DNA from: Crambe crambe
Lineage: Eukaryota; Porifera; Demospongiae; Poecilosclerida; Crambeidae
Reading direction: 5' to 3'
Assembly (NCBI GenBank): GCA_963924555.1
Contig: OZ004591.1
Location: 1-64,000, forward strand
DNA length: 64,000 nt
Part shown: positions 1 to 10,545 of the stretch, one piece after another
Numbering within the stretch: position 1 is the first letter of the stretch
Layout: the number at the start of each line of letters is the position of its first letter
Translations under genes and position numbers: made by a program
Notes under the pieces: model-generated
What the model saw: only the letters and a program-made list of their open reading frames with translations
Told to the model about the DNA's origin: nothing
The model's database searches: none

Positions 1-3000
1 CTAGCCCTAGCCCTAGCCCTAGCCCTAGCCCTAGCCCTAGCCCTAGCCCTAGCCCTAGCCCTAGCCCTAGCCCTAGCCCTAGCCCTAGCCCTAGCCCTAG
101 CCCTAGCCCTAGCCCTAGCCCTAGCCCTAGCCCTAGCCCTAGCCCTAGCCCTAGCCCTATCCCTAGCCCTAGCCCTAGCCCTAGCCCTAGCCCTAGCCCT
201 AGCCCTAGCCCTAGCCCTAGCCCTAGCCCTAGCCCTAGCCCTAGCCCTAGCCCTAGCCCTAGCCCTAGCCCTAGCCCTAGCCCTAGCCCTAGCCCTAGCC
301 CTAGCCCTAGCCCTAGCCCTAGCCCTAGCCCTAGCCCTAGCCCTAGCCCTAGCCCTAGCCCTAGCCCTAGCCCTAGCCCTAGCCCTAGCCCTAGCCCTAG
401 CCCTAGCCCTAGCCCTAGCCCTAGCCCTAGCCCTAGCCCTAGCCCTAGCCCTAGCCCTAGCCCTAGCCCTAGCCCTAGCCCTAGCCCTAGCCCTAGCCCT
501 AGCCCTAGCCCTAGCCCTAGCCCTAGCCCTAGCCCTAGCCCTAGCCCTAGCCCTAGCCCTAGCCCTAGCCCTAGCCCTAGCCCTAGCCCTAGCCCTAGCC
601 CTAGCCCTAGCCCTAGCCCTAGCCCTAGCCCTAGCCCTAGCCCTAGCCCTAGCCCTAGCCCTAGCCCTAGCCCTAGCCCTAGCCCTAGCCCTAGCCCTAG
701 CCCTAGCCCTAGCCCTAGCCCTAGCCCTAGCCCTAGCCCTAGCCCTAGCCCTAGCCCTAGCCCTAGCCCTAGCCCTAGCCCTAGCCCTAGCCCTAGCCCT
801 AGCCCTAGCCCTAGCCCTAGCCCTAGCCCTAGCCCTAGCCCTAGCCCTAGCCCTAGCCCTAGCCCTAGCCCTAGCCCTAGCCCTAGCCCTAGCCCTAGCC
901 CTAGCCCTAGCCCTAGCCCTAGCCCTAGCCCTAGCCCTAGCCCTAGCCCTAGCCCTAGCCCTAGCCCTAGCCCTAGCCCTAGCCCTAGCCCTAGCCCTAG
1001 CCCTAGCCCTAGCCCTAGCCCTAGCCCTAGCCCTAGCCCTAGCCCTAGCCCTAGCCCTAGCCCTAGCCCTAGCCCTAGCCCTAGCCCTAGCCCTAGCCCT
1101 AGCCCTAGCCCTAGCCCTAGCCCTAGCCCTAGCCCTAGCCCTAGCCCTAGCCCTAGCCCTAGCCCTAGCCCTAGCCCTAGCCCTAGCCCTAGCCCTAGCC
1201 CTAGCCCTAGCCCTAGCCCTAGCCCTAGCCCTAGCCCTAGCCCTAGCCCTAGCCCTAGCCCTAGCCCTAGCCCTAGCCCTAGCCCTAGCCCTAGCCCTAG
1301 CCCTAGCCCTAGCCCTAGCCCTAGCCCTAGCCCTAGCCCTAGCCCTAGCCCTAGCCCTAGCCCTAGCCCTAGCCCTAGCCCTAGCCCTAGCCCTAGCCCT
1401 AGCCCTAGCCCTAGCCCTAGCCCTAGCCCTAGCCCTAGCCCTAGCCCTAGCCCTAGCCCTAGCCCTAGCCCTAGCCCTAGCCCTAGCCCTAGCCCTAGCC
1501 CTAGCCCTAGCCCTAGCCCTAGCCCTAGCCCTAGCCCTAGCCCTAGCCCTAGCCCTAGCCCTAGCCCTAGCCCTAGCCCTAGCCCTAGCCCTAGCCCTAG
1601 CCCTAGCCCTAGCCCTAGCCCTAGCCCTAGCCCTAGCCCTAGCCCTAGCCCTAGCCCTAGCCCTAGCCCTAGCCCTAGCCCTAGCCCTAGCCCTAGCCCT
1701 AGCCCTAGCCCTAGCCCTAGCCCTAGCCCTAGCCCTAGCCCTAGCCCTAGCCCTAGCCCTAGCCCTAGCCCTAGCCCTAGCCCTAGCCCTAGCCCTAGCC
1801 CTAGCCCTAGCCCTAGCCCTAGCCCTAGCCCTAGCCCTAGCCCTAGCCCTAGCCCTAGCCCTAGCCCTAGCCCTAGCCCTAGCCCTAGCCCTAGCCCTAG
1901 CCCTAGCCCTAGCCCTAGCCCTAGCCCTAGCCCTAGCCCTAGCCCTAGCCCTAGCCCTAGCCCTAGCCCTAGCCCTAGCCCTAGCCCTAGCCCTAGCCCT
2001 AGCCCTAGCCCTAGCCCTAGCCCTAGCCCTAGCCCTAGCCCTAGCCCTAGCCCTAGCCCTAGCCCTAGCCCTAGCCCTAGCCCTAGCCCTAGCCCTAGCC
2101 CTAGCCCTAGCCCTAGCCCTAGCCCTAGCCCTAGCCCTAGCCCTAGCCCTAGCCCTAGCCCTAGCCCTAGCCCTAGCCCTAGCCCTAGCCCTAGCCCTAG
2201 CCCTAGCCCTAGCCCTAGCCCTAGCCCTAGCCCTAGCCCTAGCCCTAGCCCTAGCCCTAGCCCTAGCCCTAGCCCTAGCCCTAGCCCTAGCCCTAGCCCT
2301 AGCCCTAGCCCTAGCCCTAGCCCTAGCCCTAGCCCTAGCCCTAGCCCTAGCCCTAGCCCTAGCCCTAGCCCTAGCCCTAGCCCTAGCCCTAGCCCTAGCC
2401 CTAGCCCTAGCCCTAGCCCTAGCCCTAGCCCTAGCCCTAGCCCTAGCCCTAGCCCTAGCCCTAGCCCTAGCCCTAGCCCTAGCCCTAGCCCTAGCCCTAG
2501 CCCTAGCCCTAGCCCTAGCCCTAGCCCTAGCCCTAGCCCTAGCCCTAGCCCTAGCCCTAGCCCTAGCCCTAGCCCTAGCCCTAGCCCTAGCCCTAGCCCT
2601 AGCCCTAGCCCTAGCCCTAGCCCTAGCCCTAGCCCTAGCCCTAGCCCTAGCCCTAGCCCTAGCCCTAGCCCTAGCCCTAGCCCTAGCCCTAGCCCTAGCC
2701 CTAGCCCTAGCCCTAGCCCTAGCCCTAGCCCTAGCCCTAGCCCTAGCCCTAGCCCTAGCCCTAGCCCTAGCCCTAGCCCTAGCCCTAGCCCTAGCCCTAG
2801 CCCTAGCCCTAGCCCTAGCCCTAGCCCTAGCCCTAGCCCTAGCCCTAGCCCTAGCCCTAGCCCTAGCCCTAGCCCTAGCCCTAGCCCTAGCCCTAGCCCT
2901 AGCCCTAGCCCTAGCCCTAGCCCTAGCCCTAGCCCTAGCCCTAGCCCTAGCCCTAGCCCTAGCCCTAGCCCTAGCCCTAGCCCTAGCCCTAGCCCTAGCC

Positions 3001-5403
3001 CTAGCCCTAGCCCTAGCCCTAGCCCTAGCCCTAGCCCTAGCCCTAGCCCTAGCCCTAGCCCTAGCCCTAGCCCTAGCCCTAGCCCTAGCCCTAGCCCTAG
3101 CCCTAGCCCTAGCCCTAGCCCTAGCCCTAGCCCTAGCCCTAGCCCTAGCCCTAGCCCTAGCCCTAGCCCTAGCCCTAGCCCTAGCCCTAGCCCTAGCCCT
3201 AGCCCTAGCCCTAGCCCTAGCCCTAGCCCTAGCCCTAGCCCTAGCCCTAGCCCTAGCCCTAGCCCTAGCCCTAGCCCTAGCCCTAGCCCTAGCCCTAGCC
3301 CTAGCCCTAGCCCTAGCCCTAGCCCTAGCCCTAGCCCTAGCCCTAGCCCTAGCCCTAGCCCTAGCCCTAGCCCTAGCCCTAGCCCTAGCCCTAGCCCTAG
3401 CCCTAGCCCTAGCCCTAGCCCTAGCCCTAGCCCTAGCCCTAGCCCTAGCCCTAGCCCTAGCCCTAGCCCTAGCCCTAGCCCTAGCCCTAGCCCTAGCCCT
3501 AGCCCTAGCCCTAGCCCTAGCCCTAGCCCTAGCCCTAGCCCTAGCCCTAGCCCTAGCCCTAGCCCTAGCCCTAGCCCTAGCCCTAGCCCTAGCCCTAGCC
3601 CTAGCCCTAGCCCTAGCCCTAGCCCTAGCCCTAGCCCTAGCCCTAGCCCTAGCCCTAGCCCTAGCCCTAGCCCTAGCCCTAGCCCTAGCCCTAGCCCTAG
3701 CCCTAGCCCTAGCCCTAGCCCTAGCCCTAGCCCTAGCCCTAGCCCTAGCCCTAGCCCTAGCCCTAGCCCTAGCCCTAGCCCTAGCCCTAGCCCTAGCCCT
3801 AGCCCTAGCCCTAGCCCTAGCCCTAGCCCTAGCCCTAGCCCTAGCCCTAGCCCTAGCCCTAGCCCTAGCCCTAGCCCTAGCCCTAGCCCTAGCCCTAGCC
3901 CTAGCCCTAGCCCTAGCCCTAGCCCTAGCCCTAGCCCTAGCCCTAGCCCTAGCCCTAGCCCTAGCCCTAGCCCTAGCCCTAGCCCTAGCCCTAGCCCTAG
4001 CCCTAGCCCTAGCCCTAGCCCTAGCCCTAGCCCTAGCCCTAGCCCTAGCCCTAGCCCTAGCCCTAGCCCTAGCCCTAGCCCTAGCCCTAGCCCTAGCCCT
4101 AGCCCTAGCCCTAGCCCTAGCCCTAGCCCTAGCCCTAGCCCTAGCCCTAGCCCTAGCCCTAGCCCTAGCCCTAGCCCTAGCCCTAGCCCTAGCCCTAGCC
4201 CTAGCCCTAGCCCTAGCCCTAGCCCTAGCCCTAGCCCTAGCCCTAGCCCTAGCCCTAGCCCTAGCCCTAGCCCTAGCCCTAGCCCTAGCCCTAGCCCTAG
4301 CCCTAGCCCTAGCCCTAGCCCTAGCCCTAGCCCTAGCCCTAGCCCTAGCCCTAGCCCTAGCCCTAGCCCTAGCCCTAGCCCTAGCCCTAGCCCTAGCCCT
4401 AGCCCTAGCCCTAGCCCTAGCCCTAGCCCTAGCCCTAGCCCTAGCCCTAGCCCTAGCCCTAGCCCTAGCCCTAGCCCTAGCCCTAGCCCTAGCCCTAGCC
4501 CTAGCCCTAGCCCTAGCCCTAGCCCTAGCCCTAGCCCTAGCCCTAGCCCTAGCCCTAGCCCTAGCCCTAGCCCTAGCCCTAGCCCTAGCCCTAGCCCTAG
4601 CCCTAGCCCTAGCCCTAGCCCTAGCCCTAGCCCTAGCCCTAGCCCTAGCCCTAGCCCTAGCCCTAGCCCTAGCCCTAGCCCTAGCCCTAGCCCTAGCCCT
4701 AGCCCTAGCCCTAGCCCTAGCCCTAGCCCTAGCCCTAGCCCTAGCCCTAGCCCTAGCCCTAGCCCTAGCCCTAGCCCTAGCCCTAGCCCTAGCCCTAGCC
4801 CTAGCCCTAGCCCTAGCCCTAGCCCTAGCCCTAGCCCTAGCCCTAGCCCTAGCCCTAGCCCTAGCCCTAGCCCTAGCCCTAGCCCTAGCCCTAGCCCTAG
4901 CCCTAGCCCTAGCCCTAGCCCTAGCCCTAGCCCTAGCCCTAGCCCTAGCCCTAGCCCTAGCCCTAGCCCTAGCCCTAGCCCTAGCCCTAGCCCTAGCCCT
5001 AGCCCTAGCCCTAGCCCTAGCCCTAGCCCTAGCCCTAGCCCTAGCCCTAGCCCTAGCCCTAGCCCTAGCCCTAGCCCTAGCCCTAGCCCTAGCCCTAGCC
5101 CTAGCCCTAGCCCTAGCCCTAGCCCTAGCCCTAGCCCTAGCCCTAGCCCTAGCCCTAGCCCTAGCCCTAGCCCTAGCCCTAGCCCTAGCCCTAGCCCTAG
5201 CCCTAGCCCTAGCCCTAGCCCTAGCCCTAGCCCTAGCCCTAGCCCTAGCCCTAGCCCTAGCCCTAGCCCTAGCCCTAGCCCTAGCCCTAGCCCTAGCCCT
5301 AGCCCTAGCCCTAGCCCTAGCCCTAGCCCTAGCCCTAGCCCTAGCCCTAGCCCTAGCCCTAGCCCTAGCCCTAGCCCTAGCCTAGCCCTAGCCCTAGCCC
5401 TAG
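1..5403. repeat. Telomere, (CTAGCC)n on + strand
   Basis: About 900 uninterrupted copies of the 6-mer CTAGCC begin at base 1. The complementary G-rich strand therefore repeats CTAGGG, which differs from the common animal TTAGGG at one base. The C-rich strand runs 5' to 3' into the chromosome, so this is a left chromosome end and the 3' G overhang would be on the minus strand at base 1. I see only two deviations: a G to T change at base 160 and the loss of one C near 5381, just before the junction. No ORF is possible because every frame contains TAG or CTA. Confidence 0.97.
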
Positions 5404-6380
5404 ATATGGTGGGCATCAATTAGATATGGTGGGCATCAATTAGATATGGTGGGCATCAATTAGATATGGTGGGCATCAATTAGATATGGTGGGCATCAAT
5501 TAGATATGGTGGGCATCAATTAGATATGGTGGGCATCAATTAGATATGGTGGGCATCAATTAGATATGGTGGGCATCAATTAGATATGGTGGGCATCAAT
5601 TAGATATGGTGGGCATCAATTAGATATGGTGGGCATCAATTAGATATGGTGGGCATCAATTAGATATGGTGGGCATCAATTAGATATGGTGGGCATCAAT
5701 TAGATATGGTGGGCATCAATTAGATATGGTGGGCATCAATTAGATATGGTGGGCATCAATTAGATATGGTGGGCATCAATTAGATATGGTGGGCATCAAT
5801 TAGATATGGTGGGCATCAATTAGATATGGTGGGCATCAATTAGATATGGTGGGCATCAATTAGATATGGTGGGCATCAATTAGATATGGTGGGCATCAAT
5901 TAGATATGGTGGGCATCAATTAGATATGGTGGGCATCAATTAGATATGGTGGGCATCAATTAGATATGGTGGGCATCAATTAGATATGGTGGGCATCAAT
6001 TAGATATGGTGGGCATCAATTAGATATGGTGGGCATCAATTAGATATGGTGGGCATCAATTAGATATGGTGGGCATCAATTAGATATGGTGGGCATCAAT
6101 TAGATATGGTGGGCATCAATTAGATATGGTGGGCATCAATTAGATATGGTGGGCATCAATTAGATATGGTGGGCATCAATTAGATATGGTGGGCATCAAT
6201 TAGATATGGTGGGCATCAATTAGATATGGTGGGCATCAATTAGATATGGTGGGCATCAATTAGATATGGTGGGCATCAATTAGATATGGTGGGCATCAAT
6301 TAGATATGGTGGGCATCAATTAGATATGGTGGGCATCAATTAGATATGGTGGGCATCAATTAGATATGGTGGGCATCAAT
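5401..6380. repeat. Subtelomeric satellite, 49 identical 20-bp units
   Basis: The unit TAGATATGGTGGGCATCAAT is repeated 49 times without a single visible difference. Its first TAG is shared with the last telomeric CCCTAG, so telomere and satellite join without spacer. Because 20 is not a multiple of three and the unit begins with TAG, no long + strand ORF exists. The perfect identity points to recent amplification or homogenisation, or to assembly collapse into one consensus. Confidence 0.97.
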
Positions 6381-7487
6381 TGGAGAAATATGCGTAGTTG
6401 GTAATTGATATGCGCAATTGTCTTAATTATATGTGTTAAGAAAAGTTGAACATAATGTGCGTGAATATTTCGAAAGTTAATAGTGAAGAGACTGTTCTGG
6501 ATAGTTGAACTTTGTCGATATGGACAAAATATGCATATTAGCAGAAAGCTTACACAGACAGCAATGTTATGATATCAAAATTATATGTATATACTTGATA
6601 TTTCAAAAGTTATGATAGCCAGAAGTCACCATCAGTTATGAACTTTGAAACATTACCATATTATTTTAATTATAGGAATGGAAAAAGTAAGCATATGAAC
6701 AGAAAGCATACATAAAGATTAATGCTATGGTATTAAAATTATATGTATATACATGATATTTCAAAAGTTATGATAGCCAAAAGTCACCATCAGTTATGAG
6801 TAGCTTGGAATTTTGACGACCCTTTACCATTGTTTTGAAAATTGTCGGAATGGAGAAAGTAAGCATATGAACAGAAAGCTTACGTAAAGAGCAATGCTAT
6901 GATATCGAAATTATCTGTATACACTTGATATTTCAAAAGTTGTTAATCGTCAGTTATTTTGAAGACCTTTTACAATATATATTTTCGAAATTATCAGTAT
7001 GGCTAAACTAAGCATATCGATAGAAAGCTTAAACAGAGGGCAATGCTATTATATTTCAAAAATTTTGATGGAATGAAAGTATTGTGGGTATCATATTTTA
7101 CTGATATCCACAAATTAAACATGTGATCAGAAAGTACACAGAGAGCAATGTACTGATATTAAAATTATCTGTATAGACTTAACAAAAACATTATGAGAGC
7201 GAAAAGAAAATTCTATATTATAGAGGTACCGTCTATGTGTATTTTAAAGTTAGCTGAAATGGCACAACTGGCTCGGTTTGAGGTATGAAATTAATCGTTT
7301 GTAACCGGTTACGTGGGCTTCTGGGGTTACGACCGATGCAGACTGGGGCAGAGTACTTGCTATCATGAACTCTGATAATGCAGTGAAGTGTCTTTTTCCA
7401 CCCTTGTGACCATCCAATCTGGAGGCAAGTTTCCAATGTTTTTGTATTTCATGATGTAGCAATGATACAGCCCTTGTTATATTAGTA
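6381..7487. repeat. AT-rich subtelomeric DNA with degenerate tandem repeat
   Basis: A word like CAGAAAGC(T/A)TAC followed by an AGCAATG-type segment recurs at about 6542, 6700, 6872, 7021 and 7128, giving units of roughly 158, 172, 149 and 107 bp. Neighbouring units also share the segments GATATTTCAAAAGTT and AGTCACCATCAGTTATGA. The copies are clearly diverged, unlike the adjacent perfect 20-bp array. I see no gene here. Confidence 0.7.
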
Positions 7488-9772
7488 GAGCTGCTTAGCA
7501 TTTCTTATGTGCACTTTGTGATAGAAGCATGAAATTTGGTCCATAGTCTCTTCACATCCTAAATATTCATTTGAGATTAGGACCCATCTTGGTGATGACC
7601 TTTGTAACCTTTAAGTGCTAATTAGGAAAATATTACGAGTTTAGCCAGTACCGATTGTATTCTACAGAAACACTAAGTGTTTGGTATCAGGATGAAGCTG
7701 ACACTCTAAGGAGTAAAATAGAACTGGAATTATGTTCATATCTCGTTGCATTCCAAAGCTATGAGTAATTTAAGTTTTGCAAGTGGTCAATACCTTGTTA
7801 ATTAGCCTTGTAGATGCTTGATAACTAGAGTGCTTAAGCTGCAAAGACAGGTCTAATTAGGCAAGAGCAATCATGCATGAAGGTGCGAGCACATGCATGA
7901 AGGTGCAAGCACATGGTCCACAGTCCACAGAGTGTCTAAGAACCCAGTGAGTTTGAAAAAGCTAGAAGACATTAAAGTAAGGAACTAGTGTGCTTTTAGT
8001 ATGTTTGATGTGTAGGTGTATCAGTAGCTGCAGCTGGCCCAATGGCTAAACGTCACATGGTCATAGATGCTTGCACATCTTCACCAAAACGTGCTACCAT
8101 TAGTACTGACTGGGATCTGTGCGTGCTCCGCCAAGAAAAAACTGGTGAAGGATTGCAGTGTCAATATGGATCTAAAGGCAAGCTTGGCACTGGCTACAAA
8201 TCCTACAGATCATCTCATTGGCTTTAGCCAAATTGGGTACATGCCAATGAATGTAGACTTACTACAACTTGATGATGGGGATGGTATAGAGTCAACTTTA
8301 ATGAGGCATCATGCTGACTGGCATAGGACATGTCGCTTGAAGTTTAGCCAATTGAAATTGGAACGACTACAGAAGAAATCAGAAGAAGGGACTAGCACAA
8401 CAGCTTCTGTTTCAACACGTTCAAACAAAAGCACGAATGATCCTGCAATGGACAATCTTTTTTTTTGTGATAAGCCCGCCGGGTCGGAGGGCTTTCACAA
8501 TGCATCTACTTACAATATCGATCCAAAAGTTCAGAGGTGTGCGCTGGAACTAGAGGACACTAATCTGTTGGCAAAACTTGCACCAGGAGACATGATTGCT
8601 CTGGAGGCCAAATACCATCTTAAGTGCCTTACTAATCTCTACAACAGAGCAAGAGCTTTAGAGAATGCAGATGCTGAAAAGGGTAGTAATGAACATTTTC
8701 ATGGAATTGCATTTGCAGAATTGGTGTCATTTATGGAGGAACTTAGAAGAGAAGAAAGTATTGCTCCCATTTTCAAGCTCACTGATCTATCGTACATGTA
8801 CAAGACACGGCTGGTGTTGTTGTAGAAGGCCGCATACACACTTCAAGACTGAAGACCAGGTTGATGTCGGTGTTTCCAAATCTCAGAGCACATTCACAGG
8901 GGAAAGTCATAGTTCTGACTTTCGATGATGATGTTGGTGGTGCTCTGAAGAAAGCCTGTGACTATGATAATGATGCAATGCACTTGGCACATGCTGCAGA
9001 AGTTGTGCGTAAGGAAATTTTTGAGATGAAGTATTCATTTAATGGATCATTCAAGGAAACATCTGAACAAGATGCAGTGCCACCTTCTGTGATGGCTCTG
9101 GTTAGCATGATCCTTGATGGTCCTAGCATCAAGTGCCAATCTGAGATTGTTTCAGCCAGCACAAGAGCAGCTCTGTCCATTTCTCAGCTTCTGATGTTCA
9201 ACAGTGTGAAGAAGGGACGCAACACACATTTCTCTCGTCACAAGCATGACCGTGAAACACCACTTCCATTCCTCTTCAGCAGGGGCTTCCTGAACCGACA
9301 GACTGGGGATGGACAAAAACTTCTTCAGGTTGGGAACCACTGTGGATAATTCTTTCAGAAGCTTCACAGGCGTGCTCTGAGTTGATACATTGTGGATGCA
9401 AGAAAGGCTGCAATCAACGATGCAAGTGTGTGAAAGCTGCCCTGGACTGCACTGCTCTCTGTAACTGTGGTGGCAAATGCCACTAATTAAGTACTACAAG
9501 ATTTACAACTATAATAATTATTATATTCAACTAATTGTTACATTAATCCCACACCTAAATACCCATCGATTTGAGACCTAGTTGTTTTACCTCTGTAAAA
9601 TAGGAATTTGCGCACTTTCCGAAGTTAATTGACCTTTAAAGGTCACCAAAGGTCAATCCAAGATGGGTCTTGATCTTAAAATGATCAATAGGATATGTAA
9701 GAACTGTGTACCAAATTTCACGCTTCTATCATTAAGTGCACAAAACTCACTTTTTTTAATGCTAAGCTGCTC
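7488..9772 (+). mobile_element. Decayed DNA transposon with long inverted arms
   Basis: The segment 7488-7627 is an imperfect inverted copy of 9625-9772; for example GAAATTTGGT(C/A)CA(T/C)AG and GACCCATCTTGG occur in opposite orientations in the two arms. The arms enclose a + strand coding relic (8042-9486). Arms, enclosed relic and subtelomeric position fit a class II element. The true ends may lie further out, since 7410-7440 and 9810-9860 share short words in direct orientation. I could not find a target site duplication. Confidence 0.55.
8042..9486 (+). pseudogene. Relic of a cysteine-rich, transposon-associated protein
   Basis: Open segments follow one another in changing frames: 8042 to about 8170 (STDWDLCVL), 8170-8825 (a DPKVQRCALELEDTNLLAKL segment and a C/H cluster near FFCDKPAG), 8861 to about 9275, and a final piece ending at the TAA at 9484-9486. 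The last piece has the pattern C.C..GC...C.C.KA.L.CT.LC.C.G.C, a cysteine-rich tail. I know this layout from multicopy uncharacterised proteins predicted in sponge, cnidarian and mollusc genomes; it is probably mobile, but the superfamily is uncertain. Frameshifts lie near 8170, 8825 and 9345. There also seems to be a large internal deletion near 9275, where the family-like sequence jumps to its C-terminal end. Confidence 0.6.
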
Positions 9773-10204
9773 CACTATATAGAAATGTTGAATCTCGAGG
9801 CAAGTGTCTATTAACCGTCCAATCGTGAGACAAGTTTCTAATCACAAGTTTCCAATGTAGCCACACCCATTTAGGGGGTGTCTCCAAACTATTTTTGGAA
9901 AATGTAACGTCATTGACATTATATTCTGACCCCTCCCTCCCCCACCTTGTAATGTCCCATAGTCGTTAGGCTATTGGCATAGACTAAAATCATTATAGTA
10001 TGACGTGTATGAGAAAAACTGATTTGTGCTATTAGCTTTTCAAACAAACGGGGCAAACGAATCTGGATCGGTATACCGAAAGGGATATTTTTCTGGGAGA
10101 CACCTAATGTGTGTCCAGTCGATGAAGCTTCCACCCACGTGTCTCCTTCTTCGTCTTTCTTTCCAAAACCACAAGCAATGCACACTTCTTTATCGGTTGA
10201 TGTA
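9773..10204. other. No gene seen
   Basis: Between the transposon arm and the 27-bp minisatellite I see AT-rich unique sequence with no supported gene. A minus-strand ORF at 9919-10218 lacks any recognisable domain and overlaps the minisatellite. Confidence 0.5.
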
Positions 10205-10545
10205 GCTAGGTTCGCCAACAGCTGTAGCAGACGTGGGTTTTCCAGTTACTGCAGCTATTGTGGATCCACCGGTCGAAGTAGGTTCACCGACAGCCGTAGC
10301 AGACGTGGGTCTACTGGTTGCTGTGGCTGTCGTTGATCCACCAGTTGCTGTAGCTAACGTGGACCCACCAGTTGCTATAGCTGATGTGGATACACAGGTT
10401 GCTGTAGTTAATGTGGACCCACTGGTTGCTGTAGCTGTTGTGGATCCACCAGTTGCTATAGCTGATGTGGATCCACCGGTTGCTGTAGTTAATATGGACC
10501 CATCGGTTGCTGTAGCTAATGTGGATCCACCAGTTGCTGTAGGCT
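10205..10545 (+). repeat. 27-bp minisatellite, about 12 units
   Basis: Units of the type GTTGCTGTAGCTAACGTGGA plus CCCACCA recur with point changes. In the + frame that opens at 10233 they read as nine-residue repeats such as DPPVAVANV. Because the unit is a multiple of three, the frame stays open by construction. The array ends in GTAGGCTGA with no flanking coding sequence, so I treat it as non-coding repeat with moderate certainty. Confidence 0.8.

Noticed and set aside
1..6380. Highly regular repeats that could be mistaken for a CRISPR array
   Set aside because: Units are 6 and 20 bp with no spacers; position and sequence fit telomere and satellite.
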